DNA of 64,000 nucleotides, from NCBI GenBank assembly GCA_002928535.1, contig PERG01000001.1, positions 124,001 through 188,000 on the forward strand, in the 5' to 3' direction. The DNA is from Methylotenera sp. Its GTDB lineage: Bacteria; Pseudomonadota; Gammaproteobacteria; Burkholderiales; Methylophilaceae. How positions within the stretch are numbered: position 1 is the stretch's first letter; each line of letters opens with the position of its first letter. The notes beneath the pieces were generated by a model, which saw nothing but the letters and a program-made list of their open reading frames with translations, had not been told where the DNA came from and searched no databases. The position numbers and the translations under genes are program-made. Of the stretch, positions 9,229 to 17,747 are shown one piece after another.

Positions 9229-10635
9229 TTAACTCTTTAATCCACCTAGCAATGCAGCAACCGGTGCTTTGTTGGTGCTTAATGAAGCACGCGAATTGGC
9301 AGTGGTTTTTTGCAAATTAGGCTCATAGGGCTGATCAAACCAAGGGTCTGCACTTTTCTTTTTATGTGAGACACGTTTAGTGGTATGCGAAGTACTTGCA
9401 TCATCCCCAGCAGATTTTTTAGGTTTTGCAGTTGAGGTTTTGGTACTTGGACGGACGATTTCAACAGTTTCTTTAGGAATCTGCCGCTTGATCAGTTTTT
9501 CAATTTCAAGCAGGTATTTTTCTTCGTCAGAACTCACAAAAGAAATGGCAATGCCTGAAGCCCCCGCACGACCTGTACGGCCAATACGATGCACATAATC
9601 TTCCGGTGCACTGGGGATTTCATAGTTAATGACCATTGGCAAATCAGTAATATCCAAGCCGCGCGCCGCTACATCCGTCGCGATCAATGCTGTCACTGAA
9701 CCCGCTTTGAAAGCATCTAATGCTTTGATACGCTCTTGCTGAGTCTTGTCACCATGAATCGCGTCGGCAGCGATGCCGGTACGTTCCAGGCTGCGACTTA
9801 AGCGACTGGCGGTGATTTTAGTTTTGGTAAACACAATCACTTGTTTTGCGTCAGCCTCTTTCAAAATCTGCATCAATAGCGCTTCTTTATTGCTTTGCTC
9901 AACTTGATAGACTTTTTGCGTCACATTGTCGTTAGTAGCATTGCTACGCGCTACTTCAATTAATTGCGGTTTCACTAAGAAGTCATCTGCTAATTTTTTG
10001 ATCTCGTTGGAGAACGTAGCGGAGAACATCAAGGTTTGGCGTTGTTTTGGTAATAGGGCCAGAATGCGTTTCAAGTCAGGCATAAAGCCCATATCCAGCA
10101 TTCTGTCCGCTTCGTCTAGTACCAGTACTTGTACTTGATTGAGTTGTAGCGTTTTCTGTTCAATGTGATCCAACAAACGACCTGGTGTTGCTACCAAGAC
10201 TTCGATACCGGTTTTCAGTTGCGGTGTCTGGGTTTTGATATCCACACCGCCATACACTACCAGAGAACGTAAGGGTGTATGTTTTGCATACGCCTTAATA
10301 CTTTCTTCCACCTGGATCGCCAGTTCCCGCGTCGGCGTTAATATCAACGCACGTATCGGGTGTTTAGCAGGCGAAGCGCTGCTACTTGCCAGCGGCAATA
10401 ACTTTTGTAGCAGGGGAAGCGCAAATGCGGCAGTTTTACCTGTACCAGTTTGTGCGCCTGCCATTAAGTCACCGCCAGCCAAAGCAACCGGAATTGCTTG
10501 TGACTGAATAGGTGTCGGTGTTGTATAACCAGACTCGGTGAGCGCTTTCAAAAGTTCTGGCGCTAACCCAAGGCTGTCAAAATTTACTGGGATATCAATG
10601 TTTACTGATTCTGTCATTTGTTGGGCACTGTTCAA
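9229..10635 (-). CDS. DEAD-box RNA helicase, RhlE type (second of a tandem pair)
   Basis: A 468-residue ATP-dependent RNA helicase with a complete motor: Q motif (TTPTPIQSQAIP), motif I AQTGTGKT, PTREL, TPGR, DEAD, SAT, DVAARGLD and HRIGRTGR. The C-terminal tail (about 90 residues) is Lys/Ser/Thr-rich and lacks the Arg-Gly repeats of its neighbour. Likely roles are ribosome assembly, RNA turnover or cold adaptation. The TTG at 10635 has a good ribosome site (AAGGAAG, overlapping the stop of the upstream helicase gene); an in-frame ATG at 10617 is the alternative start. The gene follows the other helicase by 16 bp and is probably cotranscribed with it. Confidence 0.92.
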   Translation of the reverse strand: MNSAQQMTESVNIDIPVNFDSLGLAPELLKALTESGYTTPTPIQSQAIPVALAGGDLMAGAQTGTGKTAAFALPLLQKLLPLASSSASPAKHPIRALILTPTRELAIQVEESIKAYAKHTPLRSLVVYGGVDIKTQTPQLKTGIEVLVATPGRLLDHIEQKTLQLNQVQVLVLDEADRMLDMGFMPDLKRILALLPKQRQTLMFSATFSNEIKKLADDFLVKPQLIEVARSNATNDNVTQKVYQVEQSNKEALLMQILKEADAKQVIVFTKTKITASRLSRSLERTGIAADAIHGDKTQQERIKALDAFKAGSVTALIATDVAARGLDITDLPMVINYEIPSAPEDYVHRIGRTGRAGASGIAISFVSSDEEKYLLEIEKLIKRQIPKETVEIVRPSTKTSTAKPKKSAGDDASTSHTTKRVSHKKKSADPWFDQPYEPNLQKTTANSRASLSTNKAPVAALLGGLKS

Positions 10636-10651
10636 TTAGAAAGTTACTTCC

Positions 10652-12418
10652 TTATACAAAGCTACGTGGACGACGAGGTGCACTGCTACCGCCAGTATTC
10701 GCGCCGAAGCTGCGATCACCGTTAGTGCGTGGTGCGCTTCTGCCTTCGCTGCGCACTTGTGGACGGCCTGTATCTGCTTTAACACCATCACGACGTGCCG
10801 GTGTAGCAGCGCGGTCACCACGTGGCGCGTCTGTACGGCCTTCGTAGCGTGCACTTAATACACGGTTGTCATTGCCACGATTGTCGCCACGTGAATCATT
10901 ACGTCCAGAAGTTTGGCCATCACGTGCATACGGTTTTTTACCGAACGCTACGCTGTCGCCAAAGCTGCGGTTAGGCGCTGCACTGGCAGGGGCGCTTGAG
11001 CGTTCACCGCGACTGCGGTCACCACCAGCATTAGGACGATCGCCGAATGAACGTGGACGGTCACCTGCTGGACGCTCTGAACGATTGAACTCAGGACGGC
11101 CGCTATTTCCATCACGCGGTGCTGAATCACGGTTGCCGCGGCTTTCGTTGAAGCCCGGGCGGTCGCCACGGTTATCACGGCTAAAGCTGCTGCTACGGTC
11201 ATCACGTGGTTTGAAACCACCACGGCTGCCAGGTTTATGGCCATCACGACGACTGCCGCCAGGACCATCCATTTTGATCGCACGTTTTGGTTCGAAACCC
11301 TCAACCACAGCCGGTGCCATGGTGTTACCAGTAAATTGTTCGATTTTGCGCAAGATATGGCGATCCATATTTGATGCGAATGAAATCGCAATACCGGTAT
11401 TACCCGCACGGCCAGTACGACCAATACGGTGTACATAGTCTTCAGCGAATTTTGGCAAATCGTAATTGATGACGTGAGTAATGCCGTGTACGTCGATACC
11501 GCGTGCAGCAACATCAGTTGCCACCAATACTTTTACATCGCCGTGACGGAGTTTAGTCAATGTGCGGTTACGTGCGCCTTGGGTCATGTCGCCATGTAAG
11601 GCCGCGGTTTTGTGACCAGCGGCATATAAGTCTTCAGCCAATACGTCTGCATGACGTTTAGTGGAAGTAAAGATGATGACTTGGTTGACTTCAGGTGCAA
11701 TTAACAGATGCTCAAGGAGTTTATTTTTATGCGTCATGTCGTCAACGTAATGCAAACGTTGTTCAATGTTCGCGTGTTTTTCACGTTGAGCTGCTACTTG
11801 AATTGTTTTTGGGTTTTTGAGGATCTGGCGCGCGATACGGCCAATGTCACCATCTAAAGTCGCTGAGAACAGCAAGGTTTGACGTTCAGCACTTAATTGG
11901 CTGCAGATACGTTCAACATCAGGCAAGAAGCCCATATCCAACATACGGTCCGCTTCATCAAGAATCAACATTTGTAAACGTGAAAGATCAATACGGCCCC
12001 GTTCCATATGGTCCAGCAGACGACCTGGGGTTGCCACCAAGATATCTAAAGGTTGTGATAACAATTTGTTTTGCAGCGGGTAAGGCATGCCACCTACGAT
12101 ACTTACAGTACGGGCACGCAAGAACTTACCGTATTTACGGGCAGCTTCGTTTACTTGTGCAGCCAATTCACGCGTTGGGGTTAACACCAGGATACGTGGG
12201 CCGCGGCTTTTAGATTCGTGCGGTGTAGCTAATAGATTTAGTGCAGGCAACATAAAAGCAGCCGTTTTACCTGTGCCGGTTTGTGCAGAGGCCATCAAAT
12301 CATGGCCGGCAATCACTTCAGGGATTGCTTGTGCTTGGATGGCGGTAGGAGTGGTATAGCCAGACTCTTCAATAGCACGGAGGATGGCAGGATTCAGGTT
12401 TAATGATTCAAAAGACAA
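10652..12418 (-). CDS. rhlE: DEAD-box RNA helicase RhlE with long Arg/Gly-rich tail
   Basis: A 588-residue helicase. The motor occupies about residues 1-365, with motif I AQTGTGKT (45-52), DEAD, SAT, DVAARGID and HRIGRTGR. It is followed by some 220 residues dominated by Arg, Gly, Asp, Ser and Pro (RGD, DRP and RDNRG repeats), a disordered RNA-binding or condensate-forming tail. I start it at the TTG at 12418, which gives MSFESLNLNPAIL as in homologues and has AAAGGGA five bases upstream. An earlier in-frame TTG at 12442 would add eight residues without a better ribosome site. It is expressed from a strong promoter about 300 nt upstream and leads the tandem helicase operon. Confidence 0.93.
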   Translation of the reverse strand: MSFESLNLNPAILRAIEESGYTTPTAIQAQAIPEVIAGHDLMASAQTGTGKTAAFMLPALNLLATPHESKSRGPRILVLTPTRELAAQVNEAARKYGKFLRARTVSIVGGMPYPLQNKLLSQPLDILVATPGRLLDHMERGRIDLSRLQMLILDEADRMLDMGFLPDVERICSQLSAERQTLLFSATLDGDIGRIARQILKNPKTIQVAAQREKHANIEQRLHYVDDMTHKNKLLEHLLIAPEVNQVIIFTSTKRHADVLAEDLYAAGHKTAALHGDMTQGARNRTLTKLRHGDVKVLVATDVAARGIDVHGITHVINYDLPKFAEDYVHRIGRTGRAGNTGIAISFASNMDRHILRKIEQFTGNTMAPAVVEGFEPKRAIKMDGPGGSRRDGHKPGSRGGFKPRDDRSSSFSRDNRGDRPGFNESRGNRDSAPRDGNSGRPEFNRSERPAGDRPRSFGDRPNAGGDRSRGERSSAPASAAPNRSFGDSVAFGKKPYARDGQTSGRNDSRGDNRGNDNRVLSARYEGRTDAPRGDRAATPARRDGVKADTGRPQVRSEGRSAPRTNGDRSFGANTGGSSAPRRPRSFV

Positions 12419-12581
12419 AATAGTCCCTTTCAAAAGTAACAAAAAGGGCGCTAAGCAAATACGGGCATATCATTTGAACAGACACTTAAATAGTGTATGA
12501 ACATAAGCAATATAAACGCGAGATATTTGGTTTTGATTGATGCTAACCGAGTAGAGATTTAATCTACACATATCGTCTTTA

Positions 12582-12701
12582 CTAGCGCACGGGCACAGCC
12601 GCTAACCAGTAAAAATCAATATTTCGATTTCTTGATAGTTGCTTCAAAACTTCACGAGCAACAGTAGGGTCAGGGCAATGATTCAAGCAACTTAAATACA
12701 A
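12582..12701 (-). CDS. Possible upstream ORF in the rhlE leader (39 codons)
   Basis: An open frame of 39 codons inside the rhlE leader, from a TTG at 12701 (or an in-frame TTG at 12686) to a TAG at 12584. The middle is helix-like (TVAREVLKQLSRNRN) and the end is aromatic and proline-containing (FYWLAAVPVR). The putative start is only about 15 nt from the expected transcript start and lacks a Shine-Dalgarno sequence, so translation would be leaderless or weak. A hairpin spans its last codons. A regulatory leader peptide is a reasonable reading, but chance openness is not excluded. I do not recognise the peptide. Confidence 0.35.
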   Translation of the reverse strand: MYLSCLNHCPDPTVAREVLKQLSRNRNIDFYWLAAVPVR

Positions 12702-12722
12702 CGAGTTGCGAACGAAGCGCGC

Positions 12723-12750
12723 AGTATAACCGTTTAAACTGGAATGTCAA
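12723..12750 (-). promoter_or_regulatory. Strong sigma-70 promoter for the rhlE operon
   Basis: On the minus strand a perfect -35 TTGACA (12750-12745) and a near-perfect -10 TATACT (12728-12723) are separated by 16 bp. Transcription should start near 12716 toward rhlE, leaving an untranslated leader of about 300 nt. Confidence 0.85.
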
Positions 12751-12792
12751 ATTAAAAATCACTAGGCTAATTTAATTAAGGCTTTAGTGTGT

Positions 12793-12798
12793 TAAAAT
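12793..12798 (+). promoter_or_regulatory. Probable -10 element of typA
   Basis: TAAAAT (5 of 6 matches to the consensus) lies 30 bp before the typA ATG. No good -35 element is visible at the usual spacing, so this is a tentative call. Confidence 0.35.
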
Positions 12799-12828
12799 CG
12801 CCGCCTTTCCAATGAACTGGCAGCACAC

Positions 12829-14637
12829 ATGTCTCGCAACTTAAGAAATATCGCAATTATCGCCCACGTTGACCATGGTAAAACCACCATGGTAGATAAG
12901 CTTCTACAACAATCCGGTACGTTCGCAGCTTACCAAGCCGTGACTGAACGTGTCATGGACTCTAATGATTTAGAGAAAGAGCGCGGCATTACTATTTTGG
13001 CAAAAAATACTTCAGTGATATATGAAGGTACCAAGATCAATATTGTAGACACACCAGGCCATGCGGACTTTGGTGGTGAAGTAGAGCGCGTATTAGGGAT
13101 GGTTGATGGCGTAGTGTTATTGGTGGATGCAGTTGAAGGCCCAATGCCGCAAACGCGTTTCGTCACCAAAAAAGCCTTGGCCTTAGGTTTGAAACCGATC
13201 GTCGTGATCAATAAAGTAGACCGTCCAGGCGCGCGTACAGATTGGGTGATTAACCACACCTTTGATTTGTTCGCTAACTTAGGCGCAACAGATGAGCAAT
13301 TGGATTTCCCGGTAGTGTATGCCTCAGCTTTGAACGGTTTTGCCATGTTGGATATGAAAGAGACTTCTGACAACATGCGCCCACTGTTTGAGACCATCTT
13401 GAAACATGTGGCTCCACCTGCAGGCAAAAGCGATGCGCCATTGCAAATGCAAATTTCCGCCTTGGATTATTCAACTTACACGGGTCGCCTAGGCGTTGGC
13501 CGTGTGGTGAATGGCCGTATCAAAACAGGCCAAGCGGTTGCCGTAATGAATGGCGATAAACTAGTTGGCCAAGGCAAGATCAACCAAGTACTTGGCTTTG
13601 TGGGTTTAGAGCGCGTGCCAGTCGATGAAGCTGAAGCAGGTGACATTATTATTATTTCCGGTATTGATAATATCGGCATCGGCTTTACTATTGCTGACCG
13701 TGATAATCCAGTGGGTTTGGAAGTAATGGGTGTAGATGAGCCTACATTGACTATGGACTTCATGGTGAACTCTTCACCATTAGCCGGTACTGAAGGTAAG
13801 TTTATTACCTCACGTCAAATTCGTGATCGTTTAACGAAAGAATTGTTAGTTAACGTGGCCTTGCGTGTTGAAGAAACCGAAGATACCGATGTATTCCGTG
13901 TGTCTGGCCGTGGTGAATTGCATTTGACGATTCTATTAGAAAACATGCGTCGCGAAGGTTTCGAGTTGGCGGTTGGTAAACCAAAAGTAGTGTACCGTGA
14001 GATCGATGGCGTGAAGTGTGAGCCGTATGAGATTCTGACAGTAGACCTTGAAGATGAGAATCAAGGTGTAGTAATGGAGGAGTTAGGTCGTCGTCGTGGT
14101 GAAATGCAGAATATGGAATCTGACGGTAATGGCCGTACACGTTTAGAGTACAAAATTCCAGCACGTGGCTTGATTGGCTTCCAAGGTGAGTTTTTGACCA
14201 TGACACGGGGTACAGGTTTGATGTCGCATATATTTGATGAATATGGCCCGATTAAACCGGATATGCCAGGCCGCCGTAACGGTGTGTTGATCTCAGCAGA
14301 GCACGGTGAAGCGGTAGCATATGCGTTATGGAAACTGCAAGATCGCGGCAAAATGTTTGCTGTACCAGGCGACAAGCTATATGAAGGCATGGTTATCGGT
14401 ATCCACAGCCGCGATAACGACCTCATTGTTAACCCTATTAAAGGTAAGCAACTGACGAATATTCGTTCTTCAGGTACAGATGAAGCGGTGCGTTTGATTA
14501 CGCCAATCGCATTGTCATTAGAATCAGCTGTAGAGTTTATTGATGATGATGAGTTGGTTGAGATTACGCCAAAAAATATTCGTATCCGTAAGCGCTATTT
14601 GCTAGAACATGAACGTAAAAGAGCTTCAAAAGAGTAA
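12829..14637 (+). CDS. typA: Ribosome-associated GTPase TypA/BipA
   Basis: A 602-residue translational GTPase of the EF-G/LepA superfamily that binds the ribosome and assists large-subunit assembly at low temperature and under stress. The G domain shows G1 AHVDHGKTT, switch II DTPGHADFGGEV and the NKVDRPGAR specificity motif. Domain II, the EF-G-like domains and the C-terminal BipA-specific domain (ARGLIGFQGEFLTMTRG onward) are all present, and length is normal. The ATG follows a short leader with no evident Shine-Dalgarno sequence. It is divergent from the rhlE operon, another RNA/ribosome remodelling function. Confidence 0.97.
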   Translation: MSRNLRNIAIIAHVDHGKTTMVDKLLQQSGTFAAYQAVTERVMDSNDLEKERGITILAKNTSVIYEGTKINIVDTPGHADFGGEVERVLGMVDGVVLLVDAVEGPMPQTRFVTKKALALGLKPIVVINKVDRPGARTDWVINHTFDLFANLGATDEQLDFPVVYASALNGFAMLDMKETSDNMRPLFETILKHVAPPAGKSDAPLQMQISALDYSTYTGRLGVGRVVNGRIKTGQAVAVMNGDKLVGQGKINQVLGFVGLERVPVDEAEAGDIIIISGIDNIGIGFTIADRDNPVGLEVMGVDEPTLTMDFMVNSSPLAGTEGKFITSRQIRDRLTKELLVNVALRVEETEDTDVFRVSGRGELHLTILLENMRREGFELAVGKPKVVYREIDGVKCEPYEILTVDLEDENQGVVMEELGRRRGEMQNMESDGNGRTRLEYKIPARGLIGFQGEFLTMTRGTGLMSHIFDEYGPIKPDMPGRRNGVLISAEHGEAVAYALWKLQDRGKMFAVPGDKLYEGMVIGIHSRDNDLIVNPIKGKQLTNIRSSGTDEAVRLITPIALSLESAVEFIDDDELVEITPKNIRIRKRYLLEHERKRASKE

Positions 14638-14641
14638 TAAT

Positions 14642-14667
14642 AAAAAACCCGGTTGCCCGGGTTTTTT
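14642..14667. terminator. Terminator after typA
   Basis: AAAAAACCCGG, a TTGC loop and CCGGGTTTTTT form a GC-cored stem with T-runs on both strands, starting 5 bp after the typA stop. It can work for typA and for the convergent ABC-F gene. Confidence 0.9.
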
Positions 14668-14691
14668 ATTGCCTAAAATTCACTCGAATAT

Positions 14692-14784
14692 AAACACTAT
14701 TAGCAGTGTTAACTAGCCACGACGAACACTTCTAAGTGGGCTAGAGCCATGAGTAAGTACTTGATGTACTTATTGTACTCATGG
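14692..14784. repeat. Cluster of three inverted repeats between convergent genes
   Basis: Three consecutive hairpins follow the typA terminator: AACACT/AGTGTT (14693-14710), ACTAGCCAC/GTGGGCTAG with one bulged base (about 14712-14744), and a long one with outer arms CCATGAGTA (14747-14755) and TACTCATGG (14776-14784) enclosing AGTAC/GTACT. No coding potential is visible. They may be 3'-end structures of the convergent transcripts or a repeated intergenic element. Confidence 0.55.
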
Positions 14785-14805
14785 AATTCTAAGCTAGGGA
14801 TAAAT

Positions 14806-16404
14806 TTACTCGACACCCTGACTGGCTAAGTAATCCTCATAATTACCGGTAAAATCAACAATTTCATTTGGCTTAATTTCAAGGATACGCGTTGCAATCG
14901 AGCTTACAAACTCACGGTCATGACTGACGAAAAATAAAGTACCTTTGTATTTATCAAGAGCGGTATTCAGCGCCTCGATCGACTCCATGTCCATATGGTT
15001 GGTCGGTTCATCCATTAATAGTACATTGGTTTTTGCCAGCATAAGTTTGCCGTACAGCATGCGGCCTTTTTCGCCCCCTGATAGCACTTTCACAGATTTT
15101 TTAGTATCTTCACCGGAGAAGAGTAGACGGCCCAGCATGCTGCGTACAGTCTGGTCATCGTCGCCTTGTTGGGTGAAACGCGACATCCACTCAAACAGCT
15201 CTTCACCTTCTTCAAATTCGTATTCGTGATCTTGAGCAAAGTAGCCTATGTTGGCTTTCTCAGCCCATTTCACTTCACCATGTTTTGGCTCTAGATCACG
15301 TGCGAGGCAACGTAAAAATGTGGTTTTACCAACCCCGTTTTCGCCAATAATCGCCACTTTCTCACCTGCTTCAAACATCATGTCGATATCATTGAATAAT
15401 ATACGGTCATCAAAGCCGTGGCTGAGTTTTTTCAATTCAACCGCATTGCGGTGCAGTTTTTCTCTTTCGTCATATTCAAAGCGGATAAATGGATATTGAC
15501 GGCTGGATGGTTTAAATTCTTCAATCTTGATTTTGTCGATCTGCTTAGCGCGACTGGTGGCCTGTTTGGCTTTAGACGCATTGGCCGAGAAGCGGCGGAC
15601 GAAATCTTGCAGGTCGGCAATTTGCTGTTTAGCTTTTGCATTATCCTTAGCCTGCTGCGCGCGCGCTTGGGTAGAGGCTTCCATGTAATCATCATAGTTG
15701 CCTGGATAGATAGTGAGCTTACCGTAATCCATGTCGCAGGTATGCGTACAGACTTGGTTCAAAAAGTGGCGGTCATGCGAAATGATGACCATGGTGCAGT
15801 TGCGGTTATTTAATACATCTTCCAGCCAACGAATCGTATTGATATCCAAGTTGTTGGTCGGCTCATCAAGTAACAAAATATCCGGATTTGCGAACAAGGC
15901 CTGTACCAGTAATACACGCAGTTTCCAGCCAGGAGCCACTGCACTCATCGGGCCATTATGTTGTTCAATAGGAATGCCCACACCTAGTAATAGCTCGCCG
16001 GCACGGGCTTCCGCGGTATACCCGTCATATTCGGCATACACCGCTTCCAGCTCGGCAGCGCGCATGTAATCTTCTTCCGTCGCTTCCAGGTTTTCGTAGA
16101 TTGCGTTCTTTTCCACGCTGGCGTTCCACATCTGCTCGTGTCCCATCATTACCACATCGAGTACGCGCTGGTCTTCGTAAGCAAACTGGTCCTGACGCAG
16201 GAAGGCCATGCGCTCGTGATTATCCAGCGAGATATTGCCGGAAGTCGGCTCTAATACGCGGGCCAGAATCTTCATATAAGTGGATTTGCCACAGCCGTTG
16301 GCGCCAATCAAGCCATAGCGATTGTTATCGCCGAATTTAACGGATACGTTTTCGAATAGGGGCTTGGCGCCGAATTGCATGGTGATGTTATTACTGATTA
16401 ACAC
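14806..16404 (-). CDS. ybiT: ABC-F family ATPase, YbiT type
   Basis: A 532-residue soluble twin-ATPase that acts on ribosomes rather than in membranes. The sequence follows E. coli YbiT closely. Nucleotide-binding site 1 has GANGCGKST and [12 protein letters not shown]; the linker is charged and helical ([21 protein letters not shown] lies within it); site 2 has [18 protein letters not shown] and [12 protein letters not shown]. There are no membrane segments. The start is a GTG at 16404, with AAGGA seven bases upstream. Family members modulate translation elongation or resistance; the specific role here is unproven. Confidence 0.93.
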   Translation of the reverse strand: MLISNNITMQFGAKPLFENVSVKFGDNNRYGLIGANGCGKSTYMKILARVLEPTSGNISLDNHERMAFLRQDQFAYEDQRVLDVVMMGHEQMWNASVEKNAIYENLEATEEDYMRAAELEAVYAEYDGYTAEARAGELLLGVGIPIEQHNGPMSAVAPGWKLRVLLVQALFANPDILLLDEPTNNLDINTIRWLEDVLNNRNCTMVIISHDRHFLNQVCTHTCDMDYGKLTIYPGNYDDYMEASTQARAQQAKDNAKAKQQIADLQDFVRRFSANASKAKQATSRAKQIDKIKIEEFKPSSRQYPFIRFEYDEREKLHRNAVELKKLSHGFDDRILFNDIDMMFEAGEKVAIIGENGVGKTTFLRCLARDLEPKHGEVKWAEKANIGYFAQDHEYEFEEGEELFEWMSRFTQQGDDDQTVRSMLGRLLFSGEDTKKSVKVLSGGEKGRMLYGKLMLAKTNVLLMDEPTNHMDMESIEALNTALDKYKGTLFFVSHDREFVSSIATRILEIKPNEIVDFTGNYEDYLASQGVE

Positions 16405-16472
16405 AGGTGAGTCCTTAAATTTTCTTGCAAATGCGGGGTTAAATTATTTTGATATTTGGTCTAATCAAAGGG

Positions 16473-17108
16473 TTAAGCGAATTTGTTCTGAATAACCACT
16501 TCATCCATGGCCAACTGACCTCCACGCGGCCATGCGGCTTGGATGCCTTTGCCCACAGTGACAAACATGGCTGGAGTATGATCCGCAGGTAAGTTAAGCA
16601 ACTTGGCCACGGCATCAAAATCAAAGCCATCCATTGGGCATGTGTCATAGCCCATCTCCTTGGCAGCGAGCATGATAGCCATGGCTGCCATACCGCATGA
16701 GCGCATGGCCTCATCACGTTGGACTTGAGGATTGTTCTGATAATAGCCACCGATAGCTGGTACCAGAATATCGGCTACTGCTTTAGGGGCGTGCTGCCAA
16801 TAGCGTTCAGGTTGCTTTTCCCAGGCATTCAAATCAGCAGTTAGCACAATAAGTAGAGAAGCCTCTTCCACTTGGGCTTGGTTCCAGCTCACAGCACGGA
16901 TTTGCTGGCGCAAGACCGGGTCCGTCACTACAACAAACCGCCAGTTCTGAATATTGAAAGCGGTAGGCGATAGCATGGCCAGCGATAACAGTTGCTTAAT
17001 TTCAGCGTCGGACAGCTTGTGATGAATATCATAGTGCTTGATGGACCGGCGGCTTTCAATGGCTTGGTGTACCGGCATGCTGCCGTTTGGCAATGTGTTC
17101 TGATGCAT
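16473..17108 (-). CDS. Nitroreductase family flavoprotein
   Basis: A 211-residue FMN-dependent NAD(P)H oxidoreductase of the nitroreductase fold. Supporting features are the N-terminal RRSIKHYD motif (FMN phosphate contact), the LSPTAFNIQNWRFVVV segment, a central helix with GGYYQNNPQVQRDEAMRSCGMA, and a C-terminal part with LNLPADHTPAMFVTVGKG. Such enzymes reduce quinones, nitroaromatics or flavin substrates; the physiological substrate cannot be read from sequence. It lies 68 bp downstream of the ABC-F gene on the same strand and 53 bp from the transcription factor gene, so a loose cluster is possible. Confidence 0.88.
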   Translation of the reverse strand: MHQNTLPNGSMPVHQAIESRRSIKHYDIHHKLSDAEIKQLLSLAMLSPTAFNIQNWRFVVVTDPVLRQQIRAVSWNQAQVEEASLLIVLTADLNAWEKQPERYWQHAPKAVADILVPAIGGYYQNNPQVQRDEAMRSCGMAAMAIMLAAKEMGYDTCPMDGFDFDAVAKLLNLPADHTPAMFVTVGKGIQAAWPRGGQLAMDEVVIQNKFA

Positions 17109-17161
17109 GAATGTGCTTTCTAACTTCTAAACTTTATATAATACTTTTATTTAAATAGCCA

Positions 17162-17659
17162 TTATTCAATGGCGGTAATGGTTAATTGCATATTGCCTAT
17201 GGGCCGTTGCCATTCAACGGTATCGCCCACTTTCCGCCCAATTAGCGCTTTAGCAATGGGCGAGATATAACTGACCTTATTGGATGCCATGTCAGCTTCA
17301 TCTTCGCCAACTATGGTAAATGTCTGCAGAGCGCCTTCTTCATCTTCCACTGTGACTTTAGCTCCGAACAGCACCGTAGTTTTCTCGCTGGCATCATGTT
17401 CTACCAAAATGGCGCTGGCTAACCTCGCTGCGATATACCGCAAATCGCGGTCTATCATCGCTATTTTCTGCCGCGCCAACGGCTCAGTCAGCTGCAGCTG
17501 TTTCTGTGCCAAACGCTCATTTTCCAGACGGTCCGCTTCCGCTTCTAACAGCTGTAATCCGGCTGGTGTTACATAATTAGGATGCGCACTTACTGGACGC
17601 TCTGGAACATCAATTCCAGCGTGCTCTAAATCATTTTCTTTAACGAAAGCCCGACTCAT
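17162..17659 (-). CDS. GreA/GreB family transcription elongation factor
   Basis: A 165-residue protein with an N-terminal coiled coil (about residues 30-85, rich in Glu, Leu, Arg and Gln) and a C-terminal FKBP-like domain (about 90-165) with ISPIAKALIGRKVGDTVEW, the hallmark of Gre factors. The start MSRAFVKE and the SAHPNYVTPAGL segment match the GreB-like variants of proteobacteria. Gre factors enter the RNA polymerase secondary channel and trigger cleavage of backtracked RNA. Whether it is the main GreB or a paralogue cannot be told from this window. Confidence 0.88.
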   Translation of the reverse strand: MSRAFVKENDLEHAGIDVPERPVSAHPNYVTPAGLQLLEAEADRLENERLAQKQLQLTEPLARQKIAMIDRDLRYIAARLASAILVEHDASEKTTVLFGAKVTVEDEEGALQTFTIVGEDEADMASNKVSYISPIAKALIGRKVGDTVEWQRPIGNMQLTITAIE

Positions 17660-17703
17660 TTTGAACGTTGGTCCTGCTTAAAGTAGCTGTAATTAAAAAG
17701 TTA

Positions 17704-17721
17704 AGCCGAGCAAGCTCGGCT
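17704..17721 (-). terminator. Probable terminator of the lipoprotein gene
   Basis: AGCCGAGC, a 2-nt spacer and GCTCGGCT form an 8-bp stem, followed on the minus strand by TAACTTTTTAAT. It lies 27 bp after the stop of the minus-strand lipoprotein gene. Confidence 0.65.
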
Positions 17722-17747
17722 CATTTTCCGGCATGGTTGCAGTTTAA

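Larger units (their letters stand above)
12419..12828. other. 410-bp divergent intergenic region between rhlE and typA
   Basis: This region holds the minus-strand rhlE promoter (12723-12750), a transcribed rhlE leader of about 300 nt and a short upstream ORF (12582-12701). A hairpin with arms TAGCG/CGCTA covers the end of that ORF (12583-12604), and a smaller hairpin (GTAGA/TCTAC) lies at 12551-12567. At its right edge is the typA promoter region with a TAAAAT hexamer. No other gene is visible on either strand. Confidence 0.7.

Noticed and set aside
10866-11438. 190-codon plus-strand ORF rich in Arg, Ser, Leu and Pro
   Set aside because: It is the mirror of the repetitive Arg/Gly tail of the rhlE product on the opposite strand; no ribosome site and low-complexity content.
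12930-13427. 165-codon minus-strand ORF
   Set aside because: Lies wholly inside typA on the other strand; typA coding is unambiguous.
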